Shown here one piece after another: positions 8,841-17,004 of a stretch of DNA of 64,000 bases. Every line of letters starts with the position of its first letter. Positions within the stretch are counted from its first letter, which is position 1. This DNA is from Nitrososphaerota archaeon. Lineage in GTDB: Archaea; Thermoproteota; Nitrososphaeria; Nitrososphaerales; CADDZS01. The translations under genes were made by a program, and so were the position numbers. Below the pieces are notes generated by a model, which was given only the letters and a program-made list of their open reading frames with translations, ran no database searches and was not told the DNA's origin. The stretch lies in NCBI GenBank assembly GCA_027314685.1, contig DAHVAI010000406.1, positions 3,152 through 67,151 of the forward strand. The letters are read 5' to 3'.

Positions 8841-9494
8841 TTACAGAGGTTCTTCCGTTTGCGCTGGGACCTTCAGGTACGCTGGAAGGTCAGGGAACTT
8901 GTCTCTGATGCTTTGCTCAGCGATCGCTCCTGCTTCAGCTATGACGCTCTCTGCTTCCTCGTTTGCAGCCTGTACGTTCACAACGCTCGGATTCACCTGT
9001 CCAGAATCAACAAGTATTCCATTGAGGATGCCGGATATCTCCTCAATCTCGCCTTGAACTTCTGGCAGAACGTTGGAAATCCCCGGTGCGATTCCTTTCA
9101 TGATGCCAAGGGCCGGCGAGAGGGTTGAAGCGACTTCTCCAAGATCCTGGACCGTGTTTATTCTTAGTTCGATTTGCTCAAACGCGAGCTTTGCCTGAGT
9201 CACCAGCTTGCCCAACTTGCGAATCTCTGTGAGCTCGTTTGCAAGCATCTTCGCACGCTGAGTGTCTCTCTTCTGGATTAGGGATACCACCCTTTCAAAA
9301 ATCTCCTTGTCTTTCGCAGCCAACCTGTCTGACTTTGCTGAGAGTTTTGCTATCTGAACCTGAATGTGTCTGTTCGCGCTCTCAAGTCTGGGTTTCAACG
9401 GCTCTGGTCCTCTTACCGCATTTTTCAGTCGAGTTCCAAGACTATCATAGCTAGACGGCTGATCCGTGTTCCAGTTCGAGGAAAAATTCGACAT
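8841..9494 (-). CDS. ESCRT-III / CdvB-family (Snf7-like) protein
   Basis: 217 residues from the ATG at 9494, which has a GAGGG purine stretch about 10 bases upstream; a GTG at 9572 would add 26 residues. The protein is almost wholly helical. The pattern G-P-E-P-L-K-P-R-L-E-S-A followed by I-Q-V-Q-I-A-K-L, R-D-T-Q-R-A-K-M-L-A-N-E-L-T-E-I-R and a conserved I-S-G-I-L-N-G-I-L-V-D-S-G-Q segment is that of thaumarchaeal CdvB paralogues. These assemble into membrane-remodelling filaments in cell division or vesicle formation. No CdvA or CdvC (Vps4) gene is nearby, and no broken-winged-helix CdvA-binding domain is seen, so this is probably an accessory paralogue. Confidence 0.85.
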   Translation of the reverse strand: MSNFSSNWNTDQPSSYDSLGTRLKNAVRGPEPLKPRLESANRHIQVQIAKLSAKSDRLAAKDKEIFERVVSLIQKRDTQRAKMLANELTEIRKLGKLVTQAKLAFEQIELRINTVQDLGEVASTLSPALGIMKGIAPGISNVLPEVQGEIEEISGILNGILVDSGQVNPSVVNVQAANEEAESVIAEAGAIAEQSIRDKFPDLPAYLKVPAQTEEPL

Positions 9495-9628
9495 TTGTTG
9501 TTCAACCCTCTTGACGGAGATAAGCTCGCGTGTCAAAATGGTGTGCGTTGGGAAATCTAATTCATTTGACACGCCTCAACATTCAGCGTCGGTTTCAATT
9601 CATTGCGAATTTCTGCAAGTGTCAGGTC

Positions 9629-10489
9629 TCAGAGATTACTTGTCACTCTTATCTGGATTCCATCGGGGTCAAATACTGAAATCTCGCCTGTCTCACTAGA
9701 AGTGCCAAGCCGTGCTTCAATATCACGGAAGACATTTTCGTCATTCCCAAGATCTATTGTGAACTCTTCCAGACCAGCTTCTCCAATCTCATGGCGCATA
9801 CCATCACGACTGTGCCAAGTGTTAAGCCCGATGTGGTGATGATATCCTCCGTAGGAAAGAAACATCGCGCCCATCGAAGACCAATCTGCAGTGATATCAA
9901 ACCCAAGTTTTTCATGGTAGAATTTGGCTGATCGTTCAAGGTTTGTAACTCTAAGATGCATGTGCCCGATTCTTGCCCCGTTTTGAAACGCTCCACGAGT
10001 ACTTTCTCCCTTTAGCTCGTTCAAAACTCCGTTCAAGTCAAGGGGCTGCGTGTCCATCATGATTGATCCATTCTTGACGTGATCCCATTGATCGCTCTGC
10101 CTGTCGCGGTAAATTTCGATCCCATTTCTTTCTGGATCGTGCAGGTAGAGCGACTCGCTGACGAGGTGATCTGCAAATCCGTCAAAACGGTATTGCCGTT
10201 CGATTGCCGTGTACGCATGAGCCAGGCTCTTTCTATCAGGGACGAGTACAGCATAGTGGTAGAGCCCCGCAAAATCGTGTGAAGTGTCCCTAGCTTTCGA
10301 GTCGTGTTTTAGAATCAATAGTGGATCAATCGCATCTTTGAATTTTCCTTTGAATCCAAGCTCTACGCTTTCGAGCCCGTCCGCACTGTCAGGATATCTG
10401 CGATTGACCTCTAATCCGAATACTCCTTGGTAAAATTCAAGCATTTTTTGGAGATCCAGCACGCGCAAGGTTAGTTGATTGATTTTCAA
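9629..10489 (-). CDS. Catechol 2,3-dioxygenase-like VOC protein (CatE type)
   Basis: 286 residues with two VOC modules (about 1-125 and 160-286), as in bacterial CatE/YfiE-like extradiol dioxygenases. Motifs include L-T-L-R-V-x-D-L near the start, L-Y-H-Y-A-V-L-V-P-D-R at about 76, H-D-P-E-R-N-G-I-E-I-Y-R-D-R at about 117, I-G-H-M-H-L-R-V opening the second module and G-G-Y-H-H-H-I-G-L-N-T-W. The second-module histidines and a late glutamate are candidates for the Fe(II) 2-His-1-carboxylate site. It may cleave an aromatic diol; physiological substrate unknown. Single gene, divergent from the MFS transporter that follows. Confidence 0.85.
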   Translation of the reverse strand: MKINQLTLRVLDLQKMLEFYQGVFGLEVNRRYPDSADGLESVELGFKGKFKDAIDPLLILKHDSKARDTSHDFAGLYHYAVLVPDRKSLAHAYTAIERQYRFDGFADHLVSESLYLHDPERNGIEIYRDRQSDQWDHVKNGSIMMDTQPLDLNGVLNELKGESTRGAFQNGARIGHMHLRVTNLERSAKFYHEKLGFDITADWSSMGAMFLSYGGYHHHIGLNTWHSRDGMRHEIGEAGLEEFTIDLGNDENVFRDIEARLGTSSETGEISVFDPDGIQIRVTSNL

Positions 10490-10576
10490 ATTAAGACAAG
10501 GAGGGATTTTCGTCCATCCGGACTTTAAACTTGACTAGCATAGTAACGGATTTGTGCTGTTTGAAAGGTTAAAGAG

Positions 10577-11806
10577 TTGATTCGATTCAGTTCTCGCAAA
10601 AAGATGGAACAACCAAAACACGCAGGTGGCACGATTTCGAACAGGATCCTGTACATCGTCTCGCTTAATCACTTCATTAACGACGGCTCCACCTATCTGA
10701 TTTCCTCGCTACTAACGGCCATGATCCTGGTGTTTGAATTCTCTGAATATGAAATCGGGATTCTCGTCGCAGTCGGATATCTTGTTAACCTGGTATTCCA
10801 GCCGATCACTGGGAAGTATTCAGAGAAGTTAGAAGCGAGAAAGCTTCTGGCTCTGGGCATTTCGCTGATTGCGGCTTCCATGTTCTTGTTTATTGTAGCA
10901 AATGGGTTTGCACCAATGCTTGTCGCGATGCTTGTTCTCCGGCTTGGTTCTAGCTTTTATCACCCAGTTGGAGTTTCTGCAGTGTCGAGAGCGTACAGCG
11001 GGGCCAAACTCGACAGTTCAATGGGTTTTCAGAGCGCTTTCGGAAATCTTGGGATTGTTTTTGCGTACGTGCTCGCTGCTCCAGTCTACCTGGCCATAGG
11101 CTGGAAGGGACCTTTCTTGATTTACGCTGCTCTTGAGGTTGCAACGGTCGTAATCACTTTGCTAGGGATGAAGATGCCGCAGGTGGATTCCAGTGTGAAA
11201 CAAGGCGTTGTGGTGGAAAGCAAAAGAAAAATTTCGCTGGGGCTACCACTGTTCTTTGTAGTATCAGCCTTCGTGACTGGTGGCGCTTTCGCGATTTTTG
11301 GGAATTTTGGGAACCAGCTGTTGTTTCTCCACGGATTCGGAATTGATCTTTCAGACTTTATGATTGCTACGTGGATGGTCAGCGCGTTCGTAGGGGCCAT
11401 AATGGTCGGCAGGATAACCGAGAGATTATCCAGGTTGAAACTGCTGGCACTTGCGTACCTTCTGGCAGGAGTATCCTCTGTTATCTTCGGATTATCCGGA
11501 CGTGACTTTGCAGTAGCTCTCTTAGGACTCTTGGTGAACGGGTTCATGCTTTCTATGACATATCCGATAATGTATTCTGAGCTCGCGGCCTTTCTGGGAG
11601 ACCGCTCAAAGGGACCGGCGTTCGGAATGTTGTTCTCAAGTAACATCGGAGGTGCTTCGATCCTAGGTTTTGTAGGCGGCTATATCGGAGCTACATTGGG
11701 CCTCCAAGTTGTCTTTGAGATATCATCGATTGTATTGCTATGTTCCATTCTTCCAGCTCTACTCTGGTCCAGAAGAAGAGTTAGAATGAACTCGAGAATA
11801 TCCTAA
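10577..11806 (+). CDS. MFS transporter, fosmidomycin-resistance (Fsr)-like
   Basis: 409 residues with about 12 hydrophobic segments. Early in TM1 is N-H-F-I-N-D-G-S-T-Y, a mark of the Fsr branch of the major facilitator superfamily. The cytoplasmic loop between the halves (about residue 205) is basic. Start at TTG 10577 or at ATG 10604, nine codons later. Members export drugs or metabolites in exchange for protons. The gene is divergent from the CatE-like gene, sharing an 87-bp intergenic region, so export of an aromatic compound is conceivable but unproven. Confidence 0.85.
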   Translation: MIRFSSRKKMEQPKHAGGTISNRILYIVSLNHFINDGSTYLISSLLTAMILVFEFSEYEIGILVAVGYLVNLVFQPITGKYSEKLEARKLLALGISLIAASMFLFIVANGFAPMLVAMLVLRLGSSFYHPVGVSAVSRAYSGAKLDSSMGFQSAFGNLGIVFAYVLAAPVYLAIGWKGPFLIYAALEVATVVITLLGMKMPQVDSSVKQGVVVESKRKISLGLPLFFVVSAFVTGGAFAIFGNFGNQLLFLHGFGIDLSDFMIATWMVSAFVGAIMVGRITERLSRLKLLALAYLLAGVSSVIFGLSGRDFAVALLGLLVNGFMLSMTYPIMYSELAAFLGDRSKGPAFGMLFSSNIGGASILGFVGGYIGATLGLQVVFEISSIVLLCSILPALLWSRRRVRMNSRIS

Positions 11807-11819
11807 CGGGTGAGATTGG

Positions 11820-11939
11820 TTGGCGAGAGTCAAAGAGCAAGATAAACTTCTGAATGAAAAGGAAACAAAGGACAAGTCAAGGAAGCGTAGGCGCGGTCCG
11901 TACAGGAAAGCAATAGTCACCTCAGGTCATCGCGACTGA
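11820..11939 (+). CDS. Possible small, very basic protein (39 aa)
   Basis: A TTG-started frame preceded by GGTGAG encodes 39 residues with the central stretch R-K-R-R-R-G-P-Y-R-K. It begins 14 bases after the MFS stop and overlaps the 3' end of the convergent zinc-ribbon gene by 23 bases. Short basic proteins with K-R-R-G-P-Y-R-K-like segments would suit nucleic-acid binding, but no family can be named. Coding status is uncertain. Confidence 0.3.
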   Translation: MARVKEQDKLLNEKETKDKSRKRRRGPYRKAIVTSGHRD

Positions 11940-12183
11940 CCCTTCCTCGAACTGATCTTCCGCAGATGGGGCAGAAAAGATCTCCCTCGGTCAGTCTTGC
12001 GCCGCAGTGCGTACAGAACTGCTGCAAAGTCCGTTGACCATTGTTCCCCCTTCTGCCAAACGTCCAGGCAAACCCGAGTGGGAGGAATAAAAAGAGGAAG
12101 AGCGTGTTGAATAGTATCGATAGCAAAATCCCAGCAGCGAAGACTGCGAGCGACACAATCAGCACTATGTTGCGTGTTCTCAT
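11917..12183 (-). CDS. Membrane protein with C-terminal zinc ribbon
   Basis: 88 residues: two hydrophobic segments (about 6-24 and 26-40) then a four-cysteine zinc ribbon, C-T-H-C and C-P-I-C about 15 residues apart, and a basic tail. This is the reverse order of the 8.3-kb protein, where the ribbon comes first. Start is ATG. The ribbon should face the cytoplasm if the positive-inside rule holds. Role unknown; possibly scaffolding or protein-protein contact. Confidence 0.65.
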   Translation of the reverse strand: MRTRNIVLIVSLAVFAAGILLSILFNTLFLFLFLPLGFAWTFGRRGNNGQRTLQQFCTHCGARLTEGDLFCPICGRSVRGRVSRDDLR

Positions 12184-12305
12184 CGTGCAACTTTGGTTTG
12201 ATCTCGTCTATACGCCTTGTTGATTAAGCGTTATTCTAGAGTTTTAAGGAAAGGAAATCGGGTGTTGCGTCTACGCTGTATTCTTGCGGACCTGGACCCG
12301 CTTTC

Positions 12306-12336
12306 GATACTGTCTGTTAGTATCTCCCCCTCCCCC
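12306..12336. repeat. Short hairpin followed by a C-tract
   Basis: GATACT (12306-12311) and AGTATC (12319-12324) form a 6-bp stem with a 7-base loop, followed directly by CTCCCCCTCCCCC. It lies in an otherwise gene-poor interval (12184-12347). No clear regulatory assignment. Confidence 0.35.
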
Positions 12337-12347
12337 TGGCGTACCCC

Positions 12348-12542
12348 ATGATTTCAATAGAAAATTGCAAGTTATCAATTGAAAGATTGCAAGTTCTCAT
12401 TTGTGGCTCGGCAATAGGATTAATTGAATGGTATCTTTTGGCCGTGCGGGGAATGCACATTTTCATCTCTTTGGCTGTGATATTTGTCTCCATTGGTCTA
12501 GTTGCCAGGATTGCAATGCTCGTCACTCGTCACTCATCATAA
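12348..12542 (+). CDS. Possible small two-TM membrane protein (64 aa)
   Basis: ATG-started frame with two hydrophobic segments (about residues 14-33 and 36-58) separated by R-G. The pattern is membrane-like, but no family, strong ribosome site or neighbour supports it. The antisense frame is less protein-like. Treat as tentative. Confidence 0.3.
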   Translation: MISIENCKLSIERLQVLICGSAIGLIEWYLLAVRGMHIFISLAVIFVSIGLVARIAMLVTRHSS

Positions 12543-12637
12543 GAAGTAACTATCACCTTGATTTGAAACGGTCTATTTTTCACCCGATCATGATACAGAA
12601 TCAATATTTGCATCATCCATTGCAATGCTAGTGAGTC

Positions 12638-12663
12638 CACAGGTCCGGGTACACGGGTCTGTG
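12638..12663. repeat. Strong GC-rich hairpin downstream of the beta-propeller gene
   Basis: Ten base pairs (CACAGGTCCG with CGGGTCTGTG, two of them G-T when read as RNA) enclose a six-base loop. An outer pair GTCCAC (12635-12640) / GTGGAC (12667-12672) offers a competing longer stem. It lies 38 bases past the stop codon of the minus-strand gene ending at 12701. It may aid termination or mRNA stability. Confidence 0.45.
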
Positions 12664-12700
12664 TGCGTGGACGTTAGGGCGTAGTTCTACCCAAATAGCT

Positions 12701-14257
12701 CTACCTACCCTTACTGATAGATTCCTTACAAGAATGGAGCTTGTTGTTACGCCGTCTAACATAGACAATGGAGGAAGCGACAAACGCTACTACGACAAGT
12801 ATCAAGAGTTCTGCATCAACCATCAAGTAGTCTGGACTAGTTCTTGAAACTCCTGTACCCTGATTTGCTACTGTGAGCAAGGAAGTCGCGCATTGTCGTA
12901 CTGGAGCTGGCGAACTGGCGTTTTCTCCACTAGTTGCGCGTGGGCAGACCGTTATTGAGTAATTCCCAGACTCAAGGTCCTGTCCTTTCGTCAGAGTTAT
13001 CTTGTAGTAGGACGAATTCACAACGATAGAGCTAGCGGTGAAGTTATTCGTCAGGTAGCCGTCTGCTTGGAAAGAACCGGAAATCAACGGTGGTGGAGAG
13101 TTAGAGTTCAGGCCATGATTGCCTGGTGGTAGATACTTTAGGTAGAAACTTACCGATGCCGAGCTCAAAGTCAGATTTCTACTTGACAGCTCCACTGTGC
13201 AGTTGCAGCCCGCATTCTCGTCTAACTGTCCAAGATTATACCCGGAGAATTCTGTAAACCAAACTACTTGCTTTTGATTATCTATTGCAAACCGTAGTGG
13301 AATGGATAATCTTGGAGTCGCAAACTCGGTTAGCTGACCAGTACCGGGAACGTACCGCGCGATCTTGTTTGCTGCGTATTCATCAAACCACACAGTACCA
13401 TTCTGAGTAATGCTGGTCCAGTAAGGCTGGCTCACGTTGCTACCTGAGGATTCGTATAGAGAGTCCGAGAACTCCGTGACCCGTCCAGTCTTTTGATTAA
13501 CGTAACCGAAGAGGCTTCCTGCATCGTTAGCAAACCACACTCTCCCCTGAGCGTTATCAAGGGCTGTACCTGCAGCTTGTATTCCTGGAAGTTTCCATAC
13601 GTTGATCACCTGTTGTATGAACGGATCGTATTCCACGATGCTCTCGGAAAATGGCTGTGAGATGAAGATGTTTCCTTGTGGTCCCACTTGAATGCCTGCA
13701 GGACCGAATTGCGGTACCTCAGAAGAAGCCCCTGTTTCATTGATGAGCTTTCCGATTGTGGCGTTTCCGTCATGGAGATCAAAGTAACCAAACTGATCTG
13801 TGTAAGTTGAGGTGAACCATATCTGATTTGTGAAATTGTCATAAGCCAGTCCAAATGGATCGACGTATTGGTTACCTGTACTAAAATTCGCAAACTGCTC
13901 TGTAGTGGGTGAAAATCGCCAGATGTAAGGTTGCAGCTGGTTTGAGAACCAGAGATCACTGTTTTGATCAAAGAACATGAACCATATCAGGCTAGGCGTT
14001 TTCATTAGTATAGGAAAAGTCTTGATTGTTTGATTGGCTGGCAAGTACTCAACGATATTCGTGGAATTGTTTTCAGCCAGCCAGATACTTCCACGAGGTC
14101 CGATGGTTATTCCTAGTGGTTCGGACTCAAAGGCTAGCGGGATTTCGTGAATGGGAGAAGGCTTCGTGCTACTCTTTACTTGGGACGACGCTACAATTGG
14201 CAGGCTAGGCACTAGAATAAGTACAATCAGCACAATCGCCGATAGGACAGCTGTCAT
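12701..14257 (-). CDS. Secreted, C-terminally anchored beta-propeller protein (Vgb/streptogramin-lyase-like)
   Basis: 518 residues from the ATG at 14257; the frame extends 29 codons further but the chosen start places a signal segment (about residues 2-22) at the N-terminus. Repeated blades contain G-I-x-I/V-G-P-x-G-x-I-W and V-W-F-x-x-x-x-x motifs (W-L-A-E-N, I-W-F-T-S, V-W-F-A-N, V-W-F-D-E, V-W-F-T-E), as in virginiamycin B lyase-type propellers. Roughly residues 35-330 form the propeller. A beta-rich region with many N-x-S/T sites follows, then a C-terminal TM helix and a basic tail. It is probably a cell-surface protein binding a ligand; lyase activity should not be assumed. Confidence 0.75.
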   Translation of the reverse strand: MTAVLSAIVLIVLILVPSLPIVASSQVKSSTKPSPIHEIPLAFESEPLGITIGPRGSIWLAENNSTNIVEYLPANQTIKTFPILMKTPSLIWFMFFDQNSDLWFSNQLQPYIWRFSPTTEQFANFSTGNQYVDPFGLAYDNFTNQIWFTSTYTDQFGYFDLHDGNATIGKLINETGASSEVPQFGPAGIQVGPQGNIFISQPFSESIVEYDPFIQQVINVWKLPGIQAAGTALDNAQGRVWFANDAGSLFGYVNQKTGRVTEFSDSLYESSGSNVSQPYWTSITQNGTVWFDEYAANKIARYVPGTGQLTEFATPRLSIPLRFAIDNQKQVVWFTEFSGYNLGQLDENAGCNCTVELSSRNLTLSSASVSFYLKYLPPGNHGLNSNSPPPLISGSFQADGYLTNNFTASSIVVNSSYYKITLTKGQDLESGNYSITVCPRATSGENASSPAPVRQCATSLLTVANQGTGVSRTSPDYLMVDAELLILVVVAFVASSIVYVRRRNNKLHSCKESISKGR

Positions 14258-14467
14258 CCCTGGTCCACCTGTTAGATGAGAGTGCACTAGTATGGAAGTA
14301 CAGTTGATGATATTTCTAGATTTGTTGAGTAATTGCGATAGCAACTACTATCAGCAGTTGGAATCCACTATGTTCTCTCGTATTCAGCCCAACACATCGC
14401 TAGAAGATTTCCAGCGAGGCAACGAATATTAAAGATCGGGTCATAGCGGATAGACTAAGGAAATCCG

Positions 14468-14863
14468 ATGGAAATCAAGCGAAATGGTTCAAGACCTTCC
14501 GGTAAAGGAGCGGCCGAGTATTTTACAGGCACTGTGCGTGTCGACCCCCTATTTGAAGCGGCAGACCCTGCGCGATCCCGTGGTGTCACTGTAACGTTTG
14601 AACCTGGATCGAGAACAGCGTGGCACACGCATCCTCTGGGTCAGACGTTGATCGTGATTTACGGTGGCGGCCTGGTACAGCGCTGGGGCGGCCCAGTCGA
14701 GGAGATTCATCCGGGGGATGTGGTATGGATTCAACCTGACGAAAAGCACTGGCACGGAGCACCTACCACGGCAATGACGCATATAGCAATCCATGAGCAA
14801 CTCAACGGCAAGACCGTAGAGTGGTTAGAGAAGGTCAGCGATGAGCAGTACCTAGCCCACTAG
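14468..14863 (+). CDS. Cupin-domain protein
   Basis: 131 residues, single cupin. Motif 1 reads [14 protein letters not shown], with two histidines and a glutamine at the metal position usually held by glutamate. Motif 2 reads [14 protein letters not shown]. These match small (R)-mandelonitrile lyase-like and carboxymuconolactone-associated cupins. Enzyme or sensor role open. An A+T-rich GAATATTAAAG element about 40 bases before the ATG is a plausible TATA box. Single gene between oppositely oriented neighbours. Confidence 0.82.
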   Translation: MEIKRNGSRPSGKGAAEYFTGTVRVDPLFEAADPARSRGVTVTFEPGSRTAWHTHPLGQTLIVIYGGGLVQRWGGPVEEIHPGDVVWIQPDEKHWHGAPTTAMTHIAIHEQLNGKTVEWLEKVSDEQYLAH

Positions 14864-14897
14864 CTAACCCGTTCAGGCATTGACTAGGTCTAACTAA

Positions 14898-15770
14898 TCA
14901 TGGAGACAGTTTCGTTCCGCAGCTCGGACAGAATGTAACCCCAGGAGAAAGCTGAGAGCCGCAGCTTGGGCAGTATCTCATTACTGTCTGATCAGTGGGA
15001 GGTGCAGTAGGCGGGGGAATAGGCTGCGTCGGCGAGAGCCTCGCCACGTTTGAGTAATAATAGACAGTCAGCATGATCGGAAGTAGTGGGAGGTACAATG
15101 CCGAAAGTATACTGCTCACTATGGAGCTTGCAAAGCCAAAAGGCGCACTGATGAAACTCACTATAGCCGAAGCAATCCCAATGATTATTGCGAAGACTAT
15201 GAAGAGAGCGAAAGTCTTGAGCCATCTATGACTTGCTAGTTCACGACTCCTTCCCATGCTCTTAAAATCCGATTTTTCGATTATGATTATGGGAAGAACC
15301 AGCGAGAACATTATCGCAAGAATAATCCCAGGCACGATAAGAGCTATGAATCCTAGGAAAACAATGATCCCAACTACCAAGCCAACAACCCAGATCCAGA
15401 CGAGGCGCGAAAGTGCGTATCTTACGGATGGTGTGAAATCAACTTGCCCGGTCTCGATCTCCTGAGAAGCCATCTTTACTACGCTACCGTAACTTAACGG
15501 TAAGAAGACAAGTGTGATAATCCCGCTCAGGGCTGCGAGCTCTATGGTGGTACCGAGCGTTGAGAGAACTGCGAAAGGCGACGAGCCAATGGGTGGCGCG
15601 ACAGGCACTTTGATCAGATACCTTGTCGTTGTATCGAGAGCTCCGATAACGGCTTCGACCACCGCGAAGAGGATGACATACTTTACGAATTGGCTTTTGT
15701 AAAGTTCAAAGGTCTTCGATAAGACATCACCAATACTGAGCTCCTGTGTGATTCGCGATGCCTGAGACAT
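14898..15770 (-). CDS. Polytopic membrane protein with C-terminal zinc ribbon
   Basis: 290 residues from the ATG at 15770; the open frame starts 13 codons earlier without better support. After a cytoplasmic start with S-I-G-D-V-L-S-K-T-F-E-L-Y there are about six hydrophobic segments (residues 30-225). The layout resembles membrane domains annotated as glycerophosphoryl-diester-phosphodiesterase-associated, but no catalytic residues are present. A proline-rich linker leads to a C-terminal zinc ribbon with C-P-S-C twice. Zinc-ribbon membrane proteins recur in this window (8.3, 12.0, 36.3 kb). Function unknown. Confidence 0.7.
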   Translation of the reverse strand: MSQASRITQELSIGDVLSKTFELYKSQFVKYVILFAVVEAVIGALDTTTRYLIKVPVAPPIGSSPFAVLSTLGTTIELAALSGIITLVFLPLSYGSVVKMASQEIETGQVDFTPSVRYALSRLVWIWVVGLVVGIIVFLGFIALIVPGIILAIMFSLVLPIIIIEKSDFKSMGRSRELASHRWLKTFALFIVFAIIIGIASAIVSFISAPFGFASSIVSSILSALYLPLLPIMLTVYYYSNVARLSPTQPIPPPTAPPTDQTVMRYCPSCGSQLSPGVTFCPSCGTKLSP

Positions 15771-15880
15771 GTGTGTGTTCGATACTCTCCTGATAGTTAA
15801 GCGTTCCAATAGCGCAGCTACGCAGTTCTTTGGGAAGCAAAGTTAAATCAGCGACTTGCGTTTCATTTTACGAGTAGAGA

Positions 15881-16264
15881 ATGATCGATGGTTATACAGA
15901 TGTAGCAGTCGTGGTATCCGACGCTCAAAACGCTAAAAAGTGGTATGTCGAAACGCTTGGCTTCAAGGTTGTTCTAGATAAGGGGCATGGCATTTGCGTC
16001 AGCCCACGCATGAAGGAATGCAGCTTGTTTCTTCATCTGTGCGGGGACGGTTTTGCTCCGCTAGAGCCGGGGAACACAGGTATAGGCTTCACGGCAGATG
16101 ATTTTGACAAGACTTGCAAGGAGCTCAAAGAGAAAGGTGTAAGGTTCTCGCTACCTCCAAAAGATGAAGACGGGTACAAGATGGCTAAATTTCTGGACTT
16201 GGATGGAAACGAGTTTTGGCTATTTGAGAGCAGCTTGGCCAAGAAAGTTGTAGCGGAACAATAA
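15881..16264 (+). CDS. VOC (glyoxalase/bleomycin-resistance) protein
   Basis: 127 residues, one VOC module pair. V-A-V-V-V-S-D-A-x-x-A-x-x-W-Y at the start and F-L-D-L-D-G-N-E-F-W-L-F-E near the end are the classic opening and closing strands. The metal-ligand pattern of true glyoxalase I is not complete, so the activity is open. Its ATG lies 26 bases downstream of a region with no other signals. Single gene. Confidence 0.85.
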   Translation: MIDGYTDVAVVVSDAQNAKKWYVETLGFKVVLDKGHGICVSPRMKECSLFLHLCGDGFAPLEPGNTGIGFTADDFDKTCKELKEKGVRFSLPPKDEDGYKMAKFLDLDGNEFWLFESSLAKKVVAEQ

Positions 16265-16314
16265 CAGGTTAGAAAGCAATCCATTAATTCAAGTAATGTT
16301 GGATCTTATGTGGG

Positions 16315-16716
16315 TTGGAATCGGATAATCAGGAAGCAAATGCGCAGAGAGCATCATCAGGTAAGCTCGCTGAAAGGATCCTGAGAGTTGATCAGGAAGT
16401 CATCGGTTGCTACATCGTTCGTGTGCCCGATGGTGCCGTTCTCGCAGACTTGATCAAGAGCGATTATAGATCAACCGTCAAACCTTTCGGTGCAACTGGC
16501 GCAGGTATGGCCTCAAAGTGGGGTCTTATGGGACTCGCCGCATCCAAACGAATGGATGATGAGAGGGGAAGGACAAAGTATCTCGTGGCAGCAAGAGAGA
16601 AATTTGTTACGTTGTTACTCCTGAGTCCTCATGATAACAGCTTGGAGATTGGAATTATGCTCACCCCAGACGTAGAACCTTCGAAAATTTACGAAAAAGT
16701 AATGAAGTTGCTCTAA
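16315..16716 (+). CDS. Conserved hypothetical protein, possible Roadblock/LC7-like fold
   Basis: 133 residues starting at TTG. The first 20 are polar. Then strands and helices alternate: I-L-R-V-D-Q-E-V-I-G-C-Y-I-V-R-V-P-D-G, a G-A-T-G-A-G-M-A-S-K helix start, R-T-K-Y-L-V-A-A-R-E-K-F and V-T-L-L-L-L-S-P-H. The order recalls archaeal Roadblock/LC7 proteins that bind small GTPases, but this is a weak visual match. The stop overlaps the convergent tusA-like gene by four bases. Confidence 0.55.
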   Translation: MESDNQEANAQRASSGKLAERILRVDQEVIGCYIVRVPDGAVLADLIKSDYRSTVKPFGATGAGMASKWGLMGLAASKRMDDERGRTKYLVAAREKFVTLLLLSPHDNSLEIGIMLTPDVEPSKIYEKVMKLL

Positions 16717-16994
16717 CTAGTTTTTCTCGCCTTTACAACGAACGTTCCGTCATCGTTTCTCACGACTGCGAAGTCGAGTTTTCGTATCTGCAAAACTGAT
16801 GGAATCGATGTAGTTGCAGTATATTCATCATTGGAAACTATCTCTAACACATCATCCAAGGCAGCTGATTGTGCAAGTTTTCCCACCTCAAAAGCAGGAA
16901 ATGGGCAAACCAATCCTCGTGTGTCTATTCTCTTGGTAGCTGAGAGCGCGGCAATTTCTCTTGAACCTTTGATCAGACTCCGTTCAGTTGCCAT
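16713..16994 (-). CDS. TusA-like sulfur-carrier protein
   Basis: 93 residues. The segment D-T-R-G-L-V-C-P-F-P-A-F-E has the CPxP active-site motif of TusA/SirA proteins, whose cysteine carries a persulfide in sulfur transfer (tRNA thiolation, molybdenum cofactor or oxidative sulfur routes). The N-terminus is about 20 residues longer than minimal TusA; an internal start is possible. It lies 10 bases downstream of the DsrE-like gene, a standard TusA-DsrE pairing, so both probably form one operon and exchange sulfur. Confidence 0.85.
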   Translation of the reverse strand: MATERSLIKGSREIAALSATKRIDTRGLVCPFPAFEVGKLAQSAALDDVLEIVSNDEYTATTSIPSVLQIRKLDFAVVRNDDGTFVVKARKTS

Positions 16995-17004
16995 GACATC
17001 CCGC

